A DNA stretch of 64,000 nucleotides, taken from positions 930,001 through 994,000 of the forward strand of contig CAVZRC010000003.1 in the NCBI GenBank assembly GCA_963777695.1, in the 5' to 3' direction. The stretch is from CAVZRC01 sp963777695. Its GTDB lineage: Bacteria > Planctomycetota > Planctomycetia > Isosphaerales > Isosphaeraceae. A model generated the notes under the pieces. It searched no databases. It saw nothing but the letters and a program-made list of their open reading frames with translations, and was not told where the DNA came from. Positions within the stretch are counted from its first letter, which is position 1, and the number at the start of each line of letters is the position of its first letter. This document shows positions 18,938-28,308 of this stretch, piece by piece. A program made the translations under genes and the position numbers.

Positions 18938-19061
18938 CGTCAGTCCTCTTCGGGCGAGGGCGGCTTCCTCTATCAGTCTAGGATCCCTCCAAGTCGGGTC
19001 AAGCCGCTTCCGACTGCTCCCGGGAGACGAGTTCGTCTCCATACCGCTCCCGTGGTTCCGT

Positions 19062-20744
19062 TCACGCTCCTGCGGCGGTCTTGCTGATGGTGACGTAATA
19101 AAGGTCCGTCGCCACCTCGAACTGGTCCTTCTTGATCGCCGTCTTCCGGGTTTGCCACTCGGTCGTCGGTTGGATCAGCTCCCATTTGTCCTTCGATCCC
19201 ACGCGCACCGGCATCGCGAACTTCATCTCGTCAACCTTCCAGCGGTAGCAGACCGTGCCCTTGGCCTCGTCGAACTTCAGCTCCAGCACCGGGATCGCCG
19301 CGTGGCGCAGGTACTGGTCGAAGATCGGCGTCAGGTTCTTGCCGGTCTCCCGGTTGAAGTACTCGACGATGTCCTCCGTCATGATCGTCTTGTGCTTGAA
19401 GCGATCGTACAAGCCTCGCAGGAGCGCCCACCATCGCTTGTCTTCGTCGACCACGCTCCGCAAGGTATTCAGGAACAAGGCACCTTTGAAGTATTGATCC
19501 GCCGGTGGCGAGGCGTTCTCGCCGCGGCGGCCGACGATGGGCTGAGTGTTCCGCACCTTCGACTTGTAGCCGTTGGTGTATTTCAGGGCGTCGGCATGGC
19601 CGTACATGTATTCCACGTACAGACATTCGAGGTAGGTCGTCCAGCCCTCCTGGATCCACATGTCGGACCGGTCGGCGGCGCCGATGCAGTTGCCGAACCA
19701 CTCGTGGCCGCTCTCGTGGATGATGATGAAGTCGAAGCGAGGGCTGATCCCCACGCCCGTCCAGTCGCGGCCCAGGTAGCCGTTGGTGAACCGGTTCCCG
19801 TAGGTGACCGCCGTTTGATGCTCCATGCCGGAGTACGGCACCTCGATCAGCTTGTAGCCGTCTTTCTGGAACGGGTACTCGCCGAAGTAGTGCTGGAACG
19901 CTTCGAGCATCCCCTTCGCCTGCGCGAACTGCTTCTTGGCCTTCTCCAGGTTCTCGGGCAAGGCGTAGAAATCGAGCGTGAGGTCTCCGAGTTTGTCGGC
20001 GAAGTGAACGTACTGGCCGATGTTCAACGAGACGCAGTAATTGTTGATCGGATAGCTCACGTGCCAGTCCCAGCGGGTGTTGCCGTCGCCGAGGTCCTTC
20101 TTGGCGACGAGCCGCCCGTTGGAGACGTCGACGAGCCCGGTGGGGATCGTCACGCTCAGGTCCATCGACTCGACCTCGTCGCGCCACTGGTCCTTGTTGG
20201 GCCACCATACGCTGGCGCCTTGCATCTCGCAGGCGGTGCAGATCCAGGGACGGCCCGCCGGGTCCTTCCGGAATGCCATGGCGCCAAACCGGCCCGTCGA
20301 GGCCGGCTTCCCGGAGTAGTAGAAATCGATGGAGTAGATCCGACCTGCCTTCAATGTCTCGGGAAAGTCGATGAAGACGGCGCCGAGTTCCCGCTCGTAC
20401 TTGAGCGCGACGTCGCCAAAGAGGATCTTGTCGACTCCGAGTGCCTCCTGGAGGTCGACCTGGATCCTCGCGTCGTCCTTGAGCATGCGGAAACGGATCG
20501 TATTCTTGCCGCCGATCGTCTGCTTGACCGGATCGACGCCCACATCGAGGTGATAATAGAGCAAATCGTTGTTGGCTCGATACGGGCCGTACTCGCCGCG
20601 CAGGAGGTTGGCCCGAGTTGGCCTGGCCGGCGCCTCCTTCTTCGCCGGAGGCGGCGTCTGTGCAGACGTCGTCATGGCACAGGCCGCGAGCACAGCGAGG
20701 ACGATCGGCCATCGGCGCGCGATCGGATTCTTCGTGCGTGGCAT
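19062..20744 (-). CDS. Secreted M1-family metallopeptidase
   Basis: 560 residues, intact. Signal peptide at residues 1-28 (ending TTSA-QT), then the M1 N-terminal beta domain and a catalytic domain with the zinc motif HESGH (343-347) and third ligand E366 in WIQEGWTTYLE, giving the HExxH-x18-E spacing of M1 peptidases. The exopeptidase loop reads SGMEHQ (305-310) where classical aminopeptidases have GAMEN, so substrate N-terminus binding may differ. NNYCVSLNIGQYVHF and PFQKDGYKLIEVPYSG are also typical of periplasmic M1 proteins in planctomycetes and Bacteroidetes. It likely degrades peptides outside the cytoplasm. It shares strand and neighbourhood with the C69 peptidase upstream, separated by a large palindrome. 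Confidence 0.88.
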   Translation of the reverse strand: MPRTKNPIARRWPIVLAVLAACAMTTSAQTPPPAKKEAPARPTRANLLRGEYGPYRANNDLLYYHLDVGVDPVKQTIGGKNTIRFRMLKDDARIQVDLQEALGVDKILFGDVALKYERELGAVFIDFPETLKAGRIYSIDFYYSGKPASTGRFGAMAFRKDPAGRPWICTACEMQGASVWWPNKDQWRDEVESMDLSVTIPTGLVDVSNGRLVAKKDLGDGNTRWDWHVSYPINNYCVSLNIGQYVHFADKLGDLTLDFYALPENLEKAKKQFAQAKGMLEAFQHYFGEYPFQKDGYKLIEVPYSGMEHQTAVTYGNRFTNGYLGRDWTGVGISPRFDFIIIHESGHEWFGNCIGAADRSDMWIQEGWTTYLECLYVEYMYGHADALKYTNGYKSKVRNTQPIVGRRGENASPPADQYFKGALFLNTLRSVVDEDKRWWALLRGLYDRFKHKTIMTEDIVEYFNRETGKNLTPIFDQYLRHAAIPVLELKFDEAKGTVCYRWKVDEMKFAMPVRVGSKDKWELIQPTTEWQTRKTAIKKDQFEVATDLYYVTISKTAAGA

Positions 20745-20797
20745 CTCGTGATTCCTCTTCGGAGTTCTCGGATAGGTCGGGGGTCCGATCGTGAACC

Positions 20798-20943
20798 GTG
20801 ACCACGCACGTGAGTGCGTGGTTCGGACGGGACGAACGTCCTCCAGCCTCGGGCGTGAGCCCGATCCGATGCGAAGATCGCACTCACGTGCGAGGTTGGA
20901 GGGCTTCGCCCCGTCCGAACCACGGTCTCACGACCGTGGTCAC
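20798..20943. repeat. Large nested palindromic element
   Basis: A ~146-base inverted repeat between two peptidase genes. Outer arms are at 20799-20830 and 20911-20942. Each arm contains its own small hairpin: left CACGCACgtgaGTGCGTG, right (as its complement) CACGGTCgtgaGACCGTG. The differences between the arms are compensated within each small hairpin (GCAC/GTGC versus GGTC/GACC). Inside, ctccagcctcg (20840-20850) pairs with cgaggttggag (20891-20901). No transposase is present. It looks like a mobile palindromic or REP-like element, possibly also acting as a transcription stop for the upstream C69 gene. A fragment of the arm (gtgaccacgcactcacgacc) recurs at 22857-22876. Confidence 0.75.
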
Positions 20944-20982
20944 ACTCTGAAGATCACAGTGGGGATGTCGAAAAGACGATCC

Positions 20983-22617
20983 TCAATGATCGGTCTCGCC
21001 CGACTTCATCTGGACCTTGAACTGCTCGGGCCGGTCGGCGACGACGCGCTTGAGCCATTCGGGAGAGTAGCCGACGCCCCGCGCGCGTCCCTGTTCGCCC
21101 TTCACATAGCCGTCGACGTGCTTGGTCAGGATCGACTCGGCGACGCCCTGCCAGTTGCGGAAGACCGCCTCGCCGGTCGACACCGAGTAATTGGTCAGGT
21201 ATTCGCGCATCAGGGCGGGGTCCGTCGCGGCCAGCTTCACGGCGGCTTCCTCGATCACCGGCTGCATCTTGAGCAGGTCGGCCTCGCGCTTGGCCTGGGC
21301 GGCCTTCACATCGGGGGCGATCCGCGACCATCGGTCGTAGCAGAGGTTCGAGACGAGGTTCGACACCCACCACGCCGAGTCCCATTCGAACTTCTTGTAG
21401 TCCCCCTTGAGGTACGGGGCCGGCAAGGCGGTGATCCCGCAGTAGAGCGGGGTGAAGCAGGAGGTCGAGGCGTCGTCGGGCGTGAACCAGGTCACGCCGC
21501 CGACGCCGTCGGGCATCCCCTTGCGGCTCTGGCTCACGGTGACGAATCCCGCCTGCTGGGTCGAGATCGGCCGCTCCCACATATAGGAAGCGCCATCCAC
21601 CTTGAAGGCGAGCTCGCGGTATCGGTACGGGGTGCCGAACGGGCCGGCGTCGAGGCCCTTGGTCATGTCGTAGGGCGTGCCCTCGTAGTGGTCGCGCATC
21701 AGGGCCATCACGTCGGCGACTCCCAGCTTCGCGTCGGGCTTGATGAAGAGCGGGTAGTCCTCGGCCCCTTCCTTGCCGCGGAAGTAGGCGTCGGAGAACT
21801 TCTGCGATGCCGCGGAGCGGCAATAAATGCTCCAGACGCGCCCGGCGCAGGCGCGCTGCTGCGACGGGCCGATGCCGGGATGATAGGCGTCGCGATAGCT
21901 GAACGGCTTCTGCGAATCGGTGGAATAGAACTTCTTCTCGATCGCGAACGAGATCACGTCCGGCGCATAGAGCCAGTTCTCGGGGTCGTCGAGCGGGAAG
22001 CTGGTGATCCGGCTCAGGTTGGCGTGTGCGGAGATCATCCCGTCGGGGACTCGTGCGGCCACCCAGACGATCCCCTTCTGGCCTGGCCCCTTGCCGATCA
22101 GCTCCATGATCCAGGCTTCATTCGGGTCGGCGATCGAGAACGTCTCCCCACCCGACTGATAGCCGTACTCGCGGGCGAGCTCGTCGATGACCTTGATCGC
22201 CTCGCGCGCGGTCTTCGCACGCTGGAGGGTCAGGAGCATCAGGGCGTCGTAGTCGAGCATCCCGCTGCGATCGTGCAGCTCGCGGCGCCCGCCGGTGGTC
22301 GTCTCGCCGAGCGAGAGCTGATGCTCGTTCATCAGCCCGACGACCGTGTACGTCTTGGCCACCTGCTTCACCGGCCCGCAGAGCCGATCGTTCTCCCAGG
22401 CCCGGACCTGGATCAGCTCGCCGGCCTGATGGGTCCCGCCGGGGACGAGGAGCAGCTTCGGCATGAATGGGGCGTCGGCCGAGTAGGTGACCATCACCGA
22501 GCCGTCCCTGGACGCTCCCCGACTCACCACGATGCTCGTGCAGGCCAGGGCCACCGAGCCCCACCCGCAGAGGATAGCCAGGGCTAATGCGGTGACAGAT
22601 CGACGAGGTCTCGACAT
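20983..22617 (-). CDS. C69 family dipeptidase, exported
   Basis: 544 residues, intact. An Ntn-hydrolase of peptidase family C69 (dipeptidase A type): after a short signal sequence the mature protein should begin at Cys26 in ALACTSIVVSRGASRDG, the catalytic nucleophile exposed by processing. Further family segments are MNEHQLSLGETTTGGR, RAKTAREAIKVIDELAREYGY, PNEAWIMELIGKGP, ANLSRITSFPLDDP and DHYEGTPYDMTKGLDAGPFGTPYR. Length fits the family's bacterial secreted members (450-550). It probably cleaves dipeptides in the periplasm. The M1 peptidase lies downstream on the same strand, separated by the palindrome at 20798-20943. Confidence 0.9.
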   Translation of the reverse strand: MSRPRRSVTALALAILCGWGSVALACTSIVVSRGASRDGSVMVTYSADAPFMPKLLLVPGGTHQAGELIQVRAWENDRLCGPVKQVAKTYTVVGLMNEHQLSLGETTTGGRRELHDRSGMLDYDALMLLTLQRAKTAREAIKVIDELAREYGYQSGGETFSIADPNEAWIMELIGKGPGQKGIVWVAARVPDGMISAHANLSRITSFPLDDPENWLYAPDVISFAIEKKFYSTDSQKPFSYRDAYHPGIGPSQQRACAGRVWSIYCRSAASQKFSDAYFRGKEGAEDYPLFIKPDAKLGVADVMALMRDHYEGTPYDMTKGLDAGPFGTPYRYRELAFKVDGASYMWERPISTQQAGFVTVSQSRKGMPDGVGGVTWFTPDDASTSCFTPLYCGITALPAPYLKGDYKKFEWDSAWWVSNLVSNLCYDRWSRIAPDVKAAQAKREADLLKMQPVIEEAAVKLAATDPALMREYLTNYSVSTGEAVFRNWQGVAESILTKHVDGYVKGEQGRARGVGYSPEWLKRVVADRPEQFKVQMKSGETDH

Positions 22618-23209
22618 GCGGAATCTCCTTGTAGGTTCGAGCGTCCGGCTCCCGGGCCCGATCCAGGATACCGAGCATAACAGCTCTGGTGAAGCCTCGG
22701 GTCAGGATGTCGAACATCTGAACACCAGACCAATTGCCTCGGGGAACGGACGGGCAACTCTCCGACCCCTTGGTCGGCGCGGCAGATCGACACCGTCGGC
22801 GCGAGATAATGGACAGTTCTCGCTGAACACCCCGGACAAGACTGGATCGAAGCCTGTGACCACGCACTCACGACCGTTGTTATCATCCTTCCCCAGGATT
22901 CTCCGAGCGCATCACCTAATCGTCCCAATCCGAAAATTCGGATGATGTACTCTTGTCAATCACCCTGGAGTTCCGGTAGAATACGGGTGTCCAGTCGAGA
23001 AGGATGGCGAATCATCCCGACCCGAATGGGCGGTGGCTTTTTCGGCGACGTGCGCGTGATTTGCTCTCTTGTGCGGGGCGTCACGAGAGTCGCCGGGTGT
23101 GCGAGCCACCTCACTCCTTGCACCCGGTATTGGATGACAGTCGAGGGTGGTAGTCGCCGTGGAGCCCAGAAGGCTGGCGGCTGCTCGATCCTCCGGGGGG
23201 CGTTATACC
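22618..23209. other. Intergenic region upstream of the Rad52/22 gene
   Basis: About 590 bases between divergent genes with no supportable ORF. It contains a fragment of the palindromic element (22857-22876). A weak sigma-70-like promoter facing the Rad52/22 gene can be drawn as ttgtca (22953-22958), 18-base spacer, tagaat (22977-22982); this is low confidence because the genome background makes such matches by chance. Confidence 0.4.
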
Positions 23210-23944
23210 ATGACTCAGCATCCCGATCTCTTCGCGGCCCTCGCCGCACCCTTCGATCCCGATGAAGTGAAGCTCCGTTCACAGGCCGGCCGGCAGTTGC
23301 ATTACGTGACGGCCCGGACGATCATGAACCGGCTCGACGACGTGCTCGGTCCGGAGAACTGGTGGGACGATTTCGTCCCGCTGGAGCACTCCGTGATCTG
23401 CCGGATGACGATCCGCCTGCCGGACGGCACGGTCCTGACCAAGAGCGACGCGGGCGGTTATGCCGGCATGGCCGATCCCGGCGACGATGACAAGAGCGGC
23501 TTCGCCGACGCGTTCAAGCGCGCCGCGGTGAAGTTCGGCGTCGGCCGCTACCTCTATCGCGACGGCATCCCGAAGTTCGCCCGCGACAGCCTCAAGGGCC
23601 GAGGGGAGGTCGTGCCCCAGCCCGTCGATCCGCCGGCGCCCCAGGCCCCGACCGCCCCGGCCGTCGCGGCGCCGTCCGTGGCTCCGCCCACGCGCACGAA
23701 TGAAGAGGGGCTGAGCCCGCCCCGGAGCGGTCGCGCCCTGTTCGCCTGGACCAAAGACCAGGACGAGAAATACGAATACGGCCTGCTCAAGCACCTCAAT
23801 GCCTGGGCCAAGCGGCAGGATTTCCCGCAGCGGATGGTCGACTGGGACGCCGAGCAGGTGACCCGCGCCTACTCCGAAGGCTGCCGCAAGATCCGCGCGA
23901 TCCATTCCATGGAGCACGCGACCGAGGCCGCCCTGTCGAACTGA
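23210..23944 (+). CDS. Rad52/22-family single-strand annealing protein
   Basis: 244 residues, intact. Residues ~1-125 match the Rad52/22 family of recombination mediators: an N-terminal helix, LHYVTARTIMNRLDDVLGP, NWWDDFVPLEHS, CRMTIRLPDGTVLTKSDAGG, and the conserved KSGFADAFKRAAVKFGVGRYLY. A proline/alanine-rich linker follows (residues ~150-175) and then a C-terminal part (FPQRMVDWDAEQVTRAY). The domain anneals complementary single strands during repair, as in DdrA and phage Sak proteins. The start MTQHPDL at 23210 is set by the domain; there is only a G-rich weak binding site. The gene is monocistronic and followed by an intrinsic terminator. No phage genes are near, so a housekeeping repair role is more likely than a prophage remnant. 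Confidence 0.8.
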   Translation: MTQHPDLFAALAAPFDPDEVKLRSQAGRQLHYVTARTIMNRLDDVLGPENWWDDFVPLEHSVICRMTIRLPDGTVLTKSDAGGYAGMADPGDDDKSGFADAFKRAAVKFGVGRYLYRDGIPKFARDSLKGRGEVVPQPVDPPAPQAPTAPAVAAPSVAPPTRTNEEGLSPPRSGRALFAWTKDQDEKYEYGLLKHLNAWAKRQDFPQRMVDWDAEQVTRAYSEGCRKIRAIHSMEHATEAALSN

Positions 23945-23983
23945 AGCCGATCCTTTCGAATCTCAGCGAAGAATGATCGACAG

Positions 23984-24021
23984 CCCTCGGGTGGCCGGCC
24001 GCCCGGGGGTTCTTCGTTTTT
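23984..24021 (+). terminator. Intrinsic terminator after the Rad52/22 gene
   Basis: An 11-bp stem (23984-23994 with 23999-24009, including two G-T pairs, loop ccgg) is followed by ttcttcgttttt. It lies 40 bases after the Rad52/22 stop on the plus strand. Confidence 0.75.
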
Positions 24022-24184
24022 GCCTTCTGGACCGAGGACCATTTAGAGATTAGACTGCGCGCTGGCAGGGCTCCTTGGGCCCGAGTTGGCGGCGATTGAG
24101 ATCGAAAACGTCCTCACATCCGCGTCTTCATCGATGACCACGGATGCCGCGAAGATGACGGTCGCGACGGGAGGCCGACGCGCG

Positions 24185-25720
24185 ATGCATGTGGTGTTCG
24201 TGGCCTCCGAGGCGGTTCCGTTCGCCAAGACGGGCGGCCTGGCCGATGTCGCCGGCGCCTTGCCGCGCGCCCTGGAAAATCAGGGGCATCGGGTCGCCCT
24301 CTTCCTGCCGTGCTATCGACGGGTCCGATCGGCCGGCCCCGATCTGGTCGACACGGGCCTGAGCCTCCAGATCCCGGTCGGCGCCCGGATCGTGGAAGGT
24401 CGCGTCCTCAAGGGACGGCTGCCGGGCTCGGAAGTGCCGGTCTACCTGATCGACCAGCCTGGCTACTTCGACCGCGACGGCCTCTACGGCAACGGCGTGA
24501 CCGATTACGACGATAATTGCGAGCGGTTCGTCTTCTTCGATCGCGCCGTGCTGGAGGCGATCCGGGCCCTCCATCTCCAGCCCGACGTCATCCATTGCAA
24601 CGACTGGCAGACCGGCCTGATCCCGGTGTACTGCCGGACCCTCTACCGGAACATGCCCGAGCTCTCGGCGACGGGGACCCTTCTGACCATCCACAACCTG
24701 GCGTATCTCGGCCTTTTCTGGCACTGGGACATGGCGGTCACCGGCCTCGACTGGCATCTCTTCAACTGGCGGCAGTTGGAGTTCCACGGCCGGCTCTGCT
24801 TCATGAAGGGCGGGCTGGTCTTCGCCGACATGCTGAGCACGGTCAGCCCCACCTATGCCCGCGAGATCCAGACGGCCAAGCTCGGCTCGGGCCTGGAGGG
24901 GCTCCTCCGCGACCGCCAGGCCGACCTGTGGGGGATCGTCAACGGGATCGACATGGATGCCTGGTCGCCGCGCTCCGAGCCGATGATCCCCGAGCAGTAT
25001 GATTCGACGAGCGTGGTTCGGGGCAAGGCGACCTGCAAGTCCTGGCTCCAGCGGCGCGCGGGCCTTGCCGAGCGGCCCGACATCCCGCTCTTCGCCCAGA
25101 TCGGCCGCCTCGATCCCCAGAAAGGCTGGGACCTGCTGGCCGAGGTGGCCGACCGGCTGCTGGCCAGCGACGTGCAACTCGTCGTCCTCGGGGTCGGGCA
25201 TCCGAAATATCATACCTTGCTCGAAGAACTCGCCACGCGACACCCCGGCCGGTTCTGGGCCTACCTGGGCTTCGCCGACGACCTGGCCCACCAGATCGAG
25301 GCCGGTGCCGACCTCTTCCTGATGCCCAGCCTGTTCGAGCCGTGCGGGCTGAACCAACTGTATAGCCTGGCGCACGGAACGGTGCCGATCGTCCGGGCCA
25401 CCGGCGGCCTGGCCGACACCGTGGTCGACGCGAATCCCAGGACCCTTGCCGACGGCACGGCCAACGGATTCAGCTTCATCGAGCCCACGCCCGAGGCGCT
25501 CTGGCAGACGATCGAGCGGGCGATGGCCCTCTGGCCCGACCGCGACGCCTGGGTGAAATTGATGAGGACCGGCATGAACGCCGACTGGTCCTGGGATCGC
25601 AGTGCCCGAGACTACGCGCGGCTCTACGAGGAGATCGGCCGCAGGGTCCGGTCTCGAAACACCTTGCCCGACGCGGGCGAACCGACCGGCAGGCCCCTCA
25701 CACGCCCGGGAACCCCTTAA
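24185..25720 (+). CDS. glgA: Glycogen synthase (ADP-glucose type), GT5
   Basis: 511 residues, intact. Transfers glucose from ADP-glucose (or UDP-glucose) to the non-reducing end of alpha-1,4-glucan. The N-terminus MHVVFVASEAVPFAKTGGLADVAGALP holds the K-T-G-G substrate loop (K15-G18). HCNDWQTGLIPVY, TIHNLAYLG, GIVNGIDMDAWSP, and the C-terminal donor site IGRLDPQKGWDLL, SLFEPCGLNQLYSLAHGTVP and VRATGGLADTV are all standard for GlgA. The start at 24185 is preferred over upstream in-frame codons because it begins exactly at the conserved first strand. It is the first gene of an alpha-glucan block continuing with GH57, GalT-like and a second GH57 gene, all on the plus strand. Confidence 0.93.
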   Translation: MHVVFVASEAVPFAKTGGLADVAGALPRALENQGHRVALFLPCYRRVRSAGPDLVDTGLSLQIPVGARIVEGRVLKGRLPGSEVPVYLIDQPGYFDRDGLYGNGVTDYDDNCERFVFFDRAVLEAIRALHLQPDVIHCNDWQTGLIPVYCRTLYRNMPELSATGTLLTIHNLAYLGLFWHWDMAVTGLDWHLFNWRQLEFHGRLCFMKGGLVFADMLSTVSPTYAREIQTAKLGSGLEGLLRDRQADLWGIVNGIDMDAWSPRSEPMIPEQYDSTSVVRGKATCKSWLQRRAGLAERPDIPLFAQIGRLDPQKGWDLLAEVADRLLASDVQLVVLGVGHPKYHTLLEELATRHPGRFWAYLGFADDLAHQIEAGADLFLMPSLFEPCGLNQLYSLAHGTVPIVRATGGLADTVVDANPRTLADGTANGFSFIEPTPEALWQTIERAMALWPDRDAWVKLMRTGMNADWSWDRSARDYARLYEEIGRRVRSRNTLPDAGEPTGRPLTRPGTP

Positions 25721-25812
25721 GTTCGCACTCGGATGTTCCGAGCATAGTTTCGGGAGACGACCTATTCTTCTCCCAGGGGCATTGAAATCGAGCTGAAACG
25801 GTATTCCCGATT

Positions 25813-25876
25813 GAGTCGGGTGGGTGAAACCCACCGGTAGTCGGCCGATTCTCGGTGGGTTTCACCCACCCGACTC
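25813..25876. repeat. Long hairpin repeat, copy 1 (VGETH-type)
   Basis: Perfect 24-bp inverted arms at 25813-25836 and 25853-25876 with a 16-base loop. The core of each arm is gggtgggtgaaacccaccg. The same core is found at 28217, 55251 and 58308 with different outer ends and loops. It lies between glgA and the GH57 gene. No T-run follows. Confidence 0.85.
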
Positions 25877-25983
25877 GACCCGACGATCGGTCTGTCGCAG
25901 GACTCCGCGCCGGCGGCGTGTCTGAGCAATGCTGCGCCGCGCCATCCGGGATGAGCCGTTCTCACTCCTGCCATGAAGGGCCA

Positions 25984-28190
25984 ATGATGGTACCCATTTC
26001 CCTGGCGATCGTGTGGCACCAGCACCAGCCGTACTACCCGGACGATGTCGCGGGCGAGAATCCCATGCCCTGGGTACGGCTCCACGCGACCAAGGATTAC
26101 CTGGGGATGGCCCTGCACCTGGAGGAGGTCCCCGAGTTCCGCTGCACGATCAACCTGGTGCCGAGCCTGCTGGCCCAGCTCGACGCCTACGTCCACGGGG
26201 CGACCGACACCCATCTGACGCTCTCGCGACGCCCGGCCGACGGCCTTGACGCGGAGGATGCCTGCTCGATCCTCGACAACTTCTTCATGGCCTTCGCCGA
26301 CACGATGATCCGGCCGCACGCCCGATACCAGGAGCTGTATCTCCTGAGGTCGTCCTGGAACAGCTCGGCCCGAGCAGGCGCTGGGCCGCTTCCGCCCGCG
26401 CGACCTCCGCGACTTGCAGGTCTGGTCGAACCTGGCGTGGATCCACCCGCTGCTCTTCGAGAAGGACCCCGAGCTGGCCGAGTTCAAGGCCAAGGGTCGG
26501 CTCTACACCGAGGACGACAAGGAGTGGTTCCTGGACCGGCAGCGATCGCTGCTCGCCCGGGTCATCCCGCTGCATCGCGAGCTGGCCGAGCGCGGCCAGG
26601 TCGAGCTGACGACGACGCCCTATTATCACCCGATCCTCCCCCTGCTCTTCGACAAGACGTCTGGCCCGCGAGGCGATGCCCGACGTCACCCTGCCGTCCT
26701 ACCGGGGCGGCTATCCCGAGGACGCCGCGGTCCACGTCCGCCGCGCCGTCGAGAGCCACGCCGAGCGTTTCGGCGCGCGGCCCACGCGGGATGTGGCCGA
26801 GCGAGGGCTCGGTCTGCCAGGCGATGATCCCGCTCCTGGCCGAGCACGGCATCGAGTGGATCGCGACCGACGAGGAGATCCTGGGCTGCTCGACCCACGG
26901 CAAGGTCGGCCGCGACAGCCGGGGCCACGTCCGCAACCCCGAGCTGCTCTACCGGCCCTGGAAGGTCCGCGAGGGCGATTCGGAGCTGGCGATCATCTTC
27001 CGCGACCACTCGATGTCGGACCAGGTCGGATTCCACTATCAGCGCAGCCCCGGCCCGGTCGCCGCCGGCCGACTTCCTCGGCAAGGTGCACGCCATCGGC
27101 GACGCCTGCCGGCACCAACCCGGCGACCCTGGTCCCCGTCATCCTCGACGGCGAGAACTGCTGGGAATATTTCCCCGACGGCGGCGTCTCGTTCCTCCGC
27201 TCGGTCTACCAGGCCGCGGTGCGCGACCCCCGGATCCGTCCGGTCACGCGTCGACGAGTTCCTGCGCGAGCATCCGCCGAAGGACGCGGACACCGTACCC
27301 CGGCTCTTCTCCGGGAGCTGGATCAGCCACAACTTCGCCATCTGGATCGGCCACCCCGAGGACAACCGGGGCTGGGACGCGCTGCACACCGCCCGCGAGT
27401 TCCTCGTCGCCGAGGAGCGATCGGGCCGCCACGACCCGACGGCGCTGGCGCGGGCCTGGGAGGAGATCTACATCGCCGAGGGCTCCGACTGGTTCTGGTG
27501 GTACGGCGACGACCACTCCAGCGCCCTCGACGGCCTCTTCGACCACTTCTTCCGCAAGCACCTGCGCAACGTCTACGCCCTGCTGGGCTGCGACCCGCCG
27601 GGCTCGCTGTTCACGCCGATCTCGCGCGGAGCCGTCCATCGCCCGCTCCACGACCAGCCGTTGAGCTTCCTCAACGTCAAGCTCGACGGCCGCGCGACCT
27701 ACTTCGAGTGGATCGACGCGGCGCGATACGTCTGCGGCAACGATCGAGGGACCATGACCCTGGTCGCCCGCGGCGTCGCTCCGCACCATCTGGTTCGGCT
27801 TCGACGCCGAACGGTTGCTGATCCGCATCGACACCGAGGGCGGCCCGGCGCGCGAGCGGCTCGCCGAGGCCGACCGCCTCCGCATCGGCTTCGTCGACCC
27901 GGCCGAGTCGGAGATCCTCGTCATGGACCCCGCGACGCCCCGGCCGGTCGCCTACCTGAACCGGCCCGGCCACCCGATGGTCAACGGCACCACGGTCGAG
28001 GTCGCCACCGGGACCATCCTCGAGCTGGCCGTCCCCTTCGCCCGGCTCGAACTCAAGCCGGGCGATCCGGTCCGGTTCTACGTCGAGCTCCTCGAGGGAG
28101 ACTCCAGCCTCGACCGGGCGCCCCGCGAAGGGATTCTTCGAGCTGACAGTCCCCTCCCGGGACTTCGAACAGATCATGTGGCAAGTGTGA
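25984..28190 (+). CDS. GH57 family glycoside hydrolase (many frameshifts)
   Basis: ~735 residues when frames are joined. GH57 motifs in order: WHQHQPYYPDD near residue 11 (motif 1), TTTPYYHPILPLL (motif 2), GMWPSEGSVCQAMIPLL with the likely nucleophile glutamate (motif 3), and VILDGENCWEYFPDGG with the likely acid aspartate (motif 4). The C-terminal half has GSDWFWWYGDDHSS, FDHFFRKHLRNVY and a beta-sandwich ending FFELTVPSRDFEQIMW. The pattern is that of large cytoplasmic GH57 amylase/branching-type enzymes with a C-terminal DUF-type sandwich. The frame shifts at about seven places (near 26360, 26665, 26800, 27065, 27105, 27250, 27775 and 28130). Start at the ATGATG at 25984. Works on alpha-glucan made by the neighbouring GlgA. 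Confidence 0.75.
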
Positions 28191-28216
28191 CCGGCGTGGA
28201 TCTCGGTCGATCGATT

Positions 28217-28282
28217 TGTAGGGTGGGTGAAACCCACCGGGTTATCGGCATCCAGAAATCGGTGGGTTTCACCCACCCTACA
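28217..28282. repeat. Long hairpin repeat, copy 2 (VGETH-type)
   Basis: Perfect 23-bp arms at 28217-28239 and 28260-28282, loop of 20 bases, core gggtgggtgaaacccaccg shared with copies 1, 3 and 4. It lies in the 118-base gap between the GH57 gene and the GalT-like gene, 26 bases after the GH57 stop. Confidence 0.85.
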
Positions 28283-28308
28283 GGAATTGGTTCGAGGAGT
28301 CCGCCGTC

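Noticed and set aside
18927..20801. A 624-codon plus-strand frame over the M1 peptidase gene
   Set aside because: Antisense shadow of an intact metallopeptidase.
20791..22587. A 598-codon plus-strand frame over the C69 gene
   Set aside because: Antisense shadow; begins in the palindrome and has no recognisable domain.
24128..25834. A 568-codon minus frame over glgA
   Set aside because: Antisense shadow of glgA that starts in the hairpin repeat.
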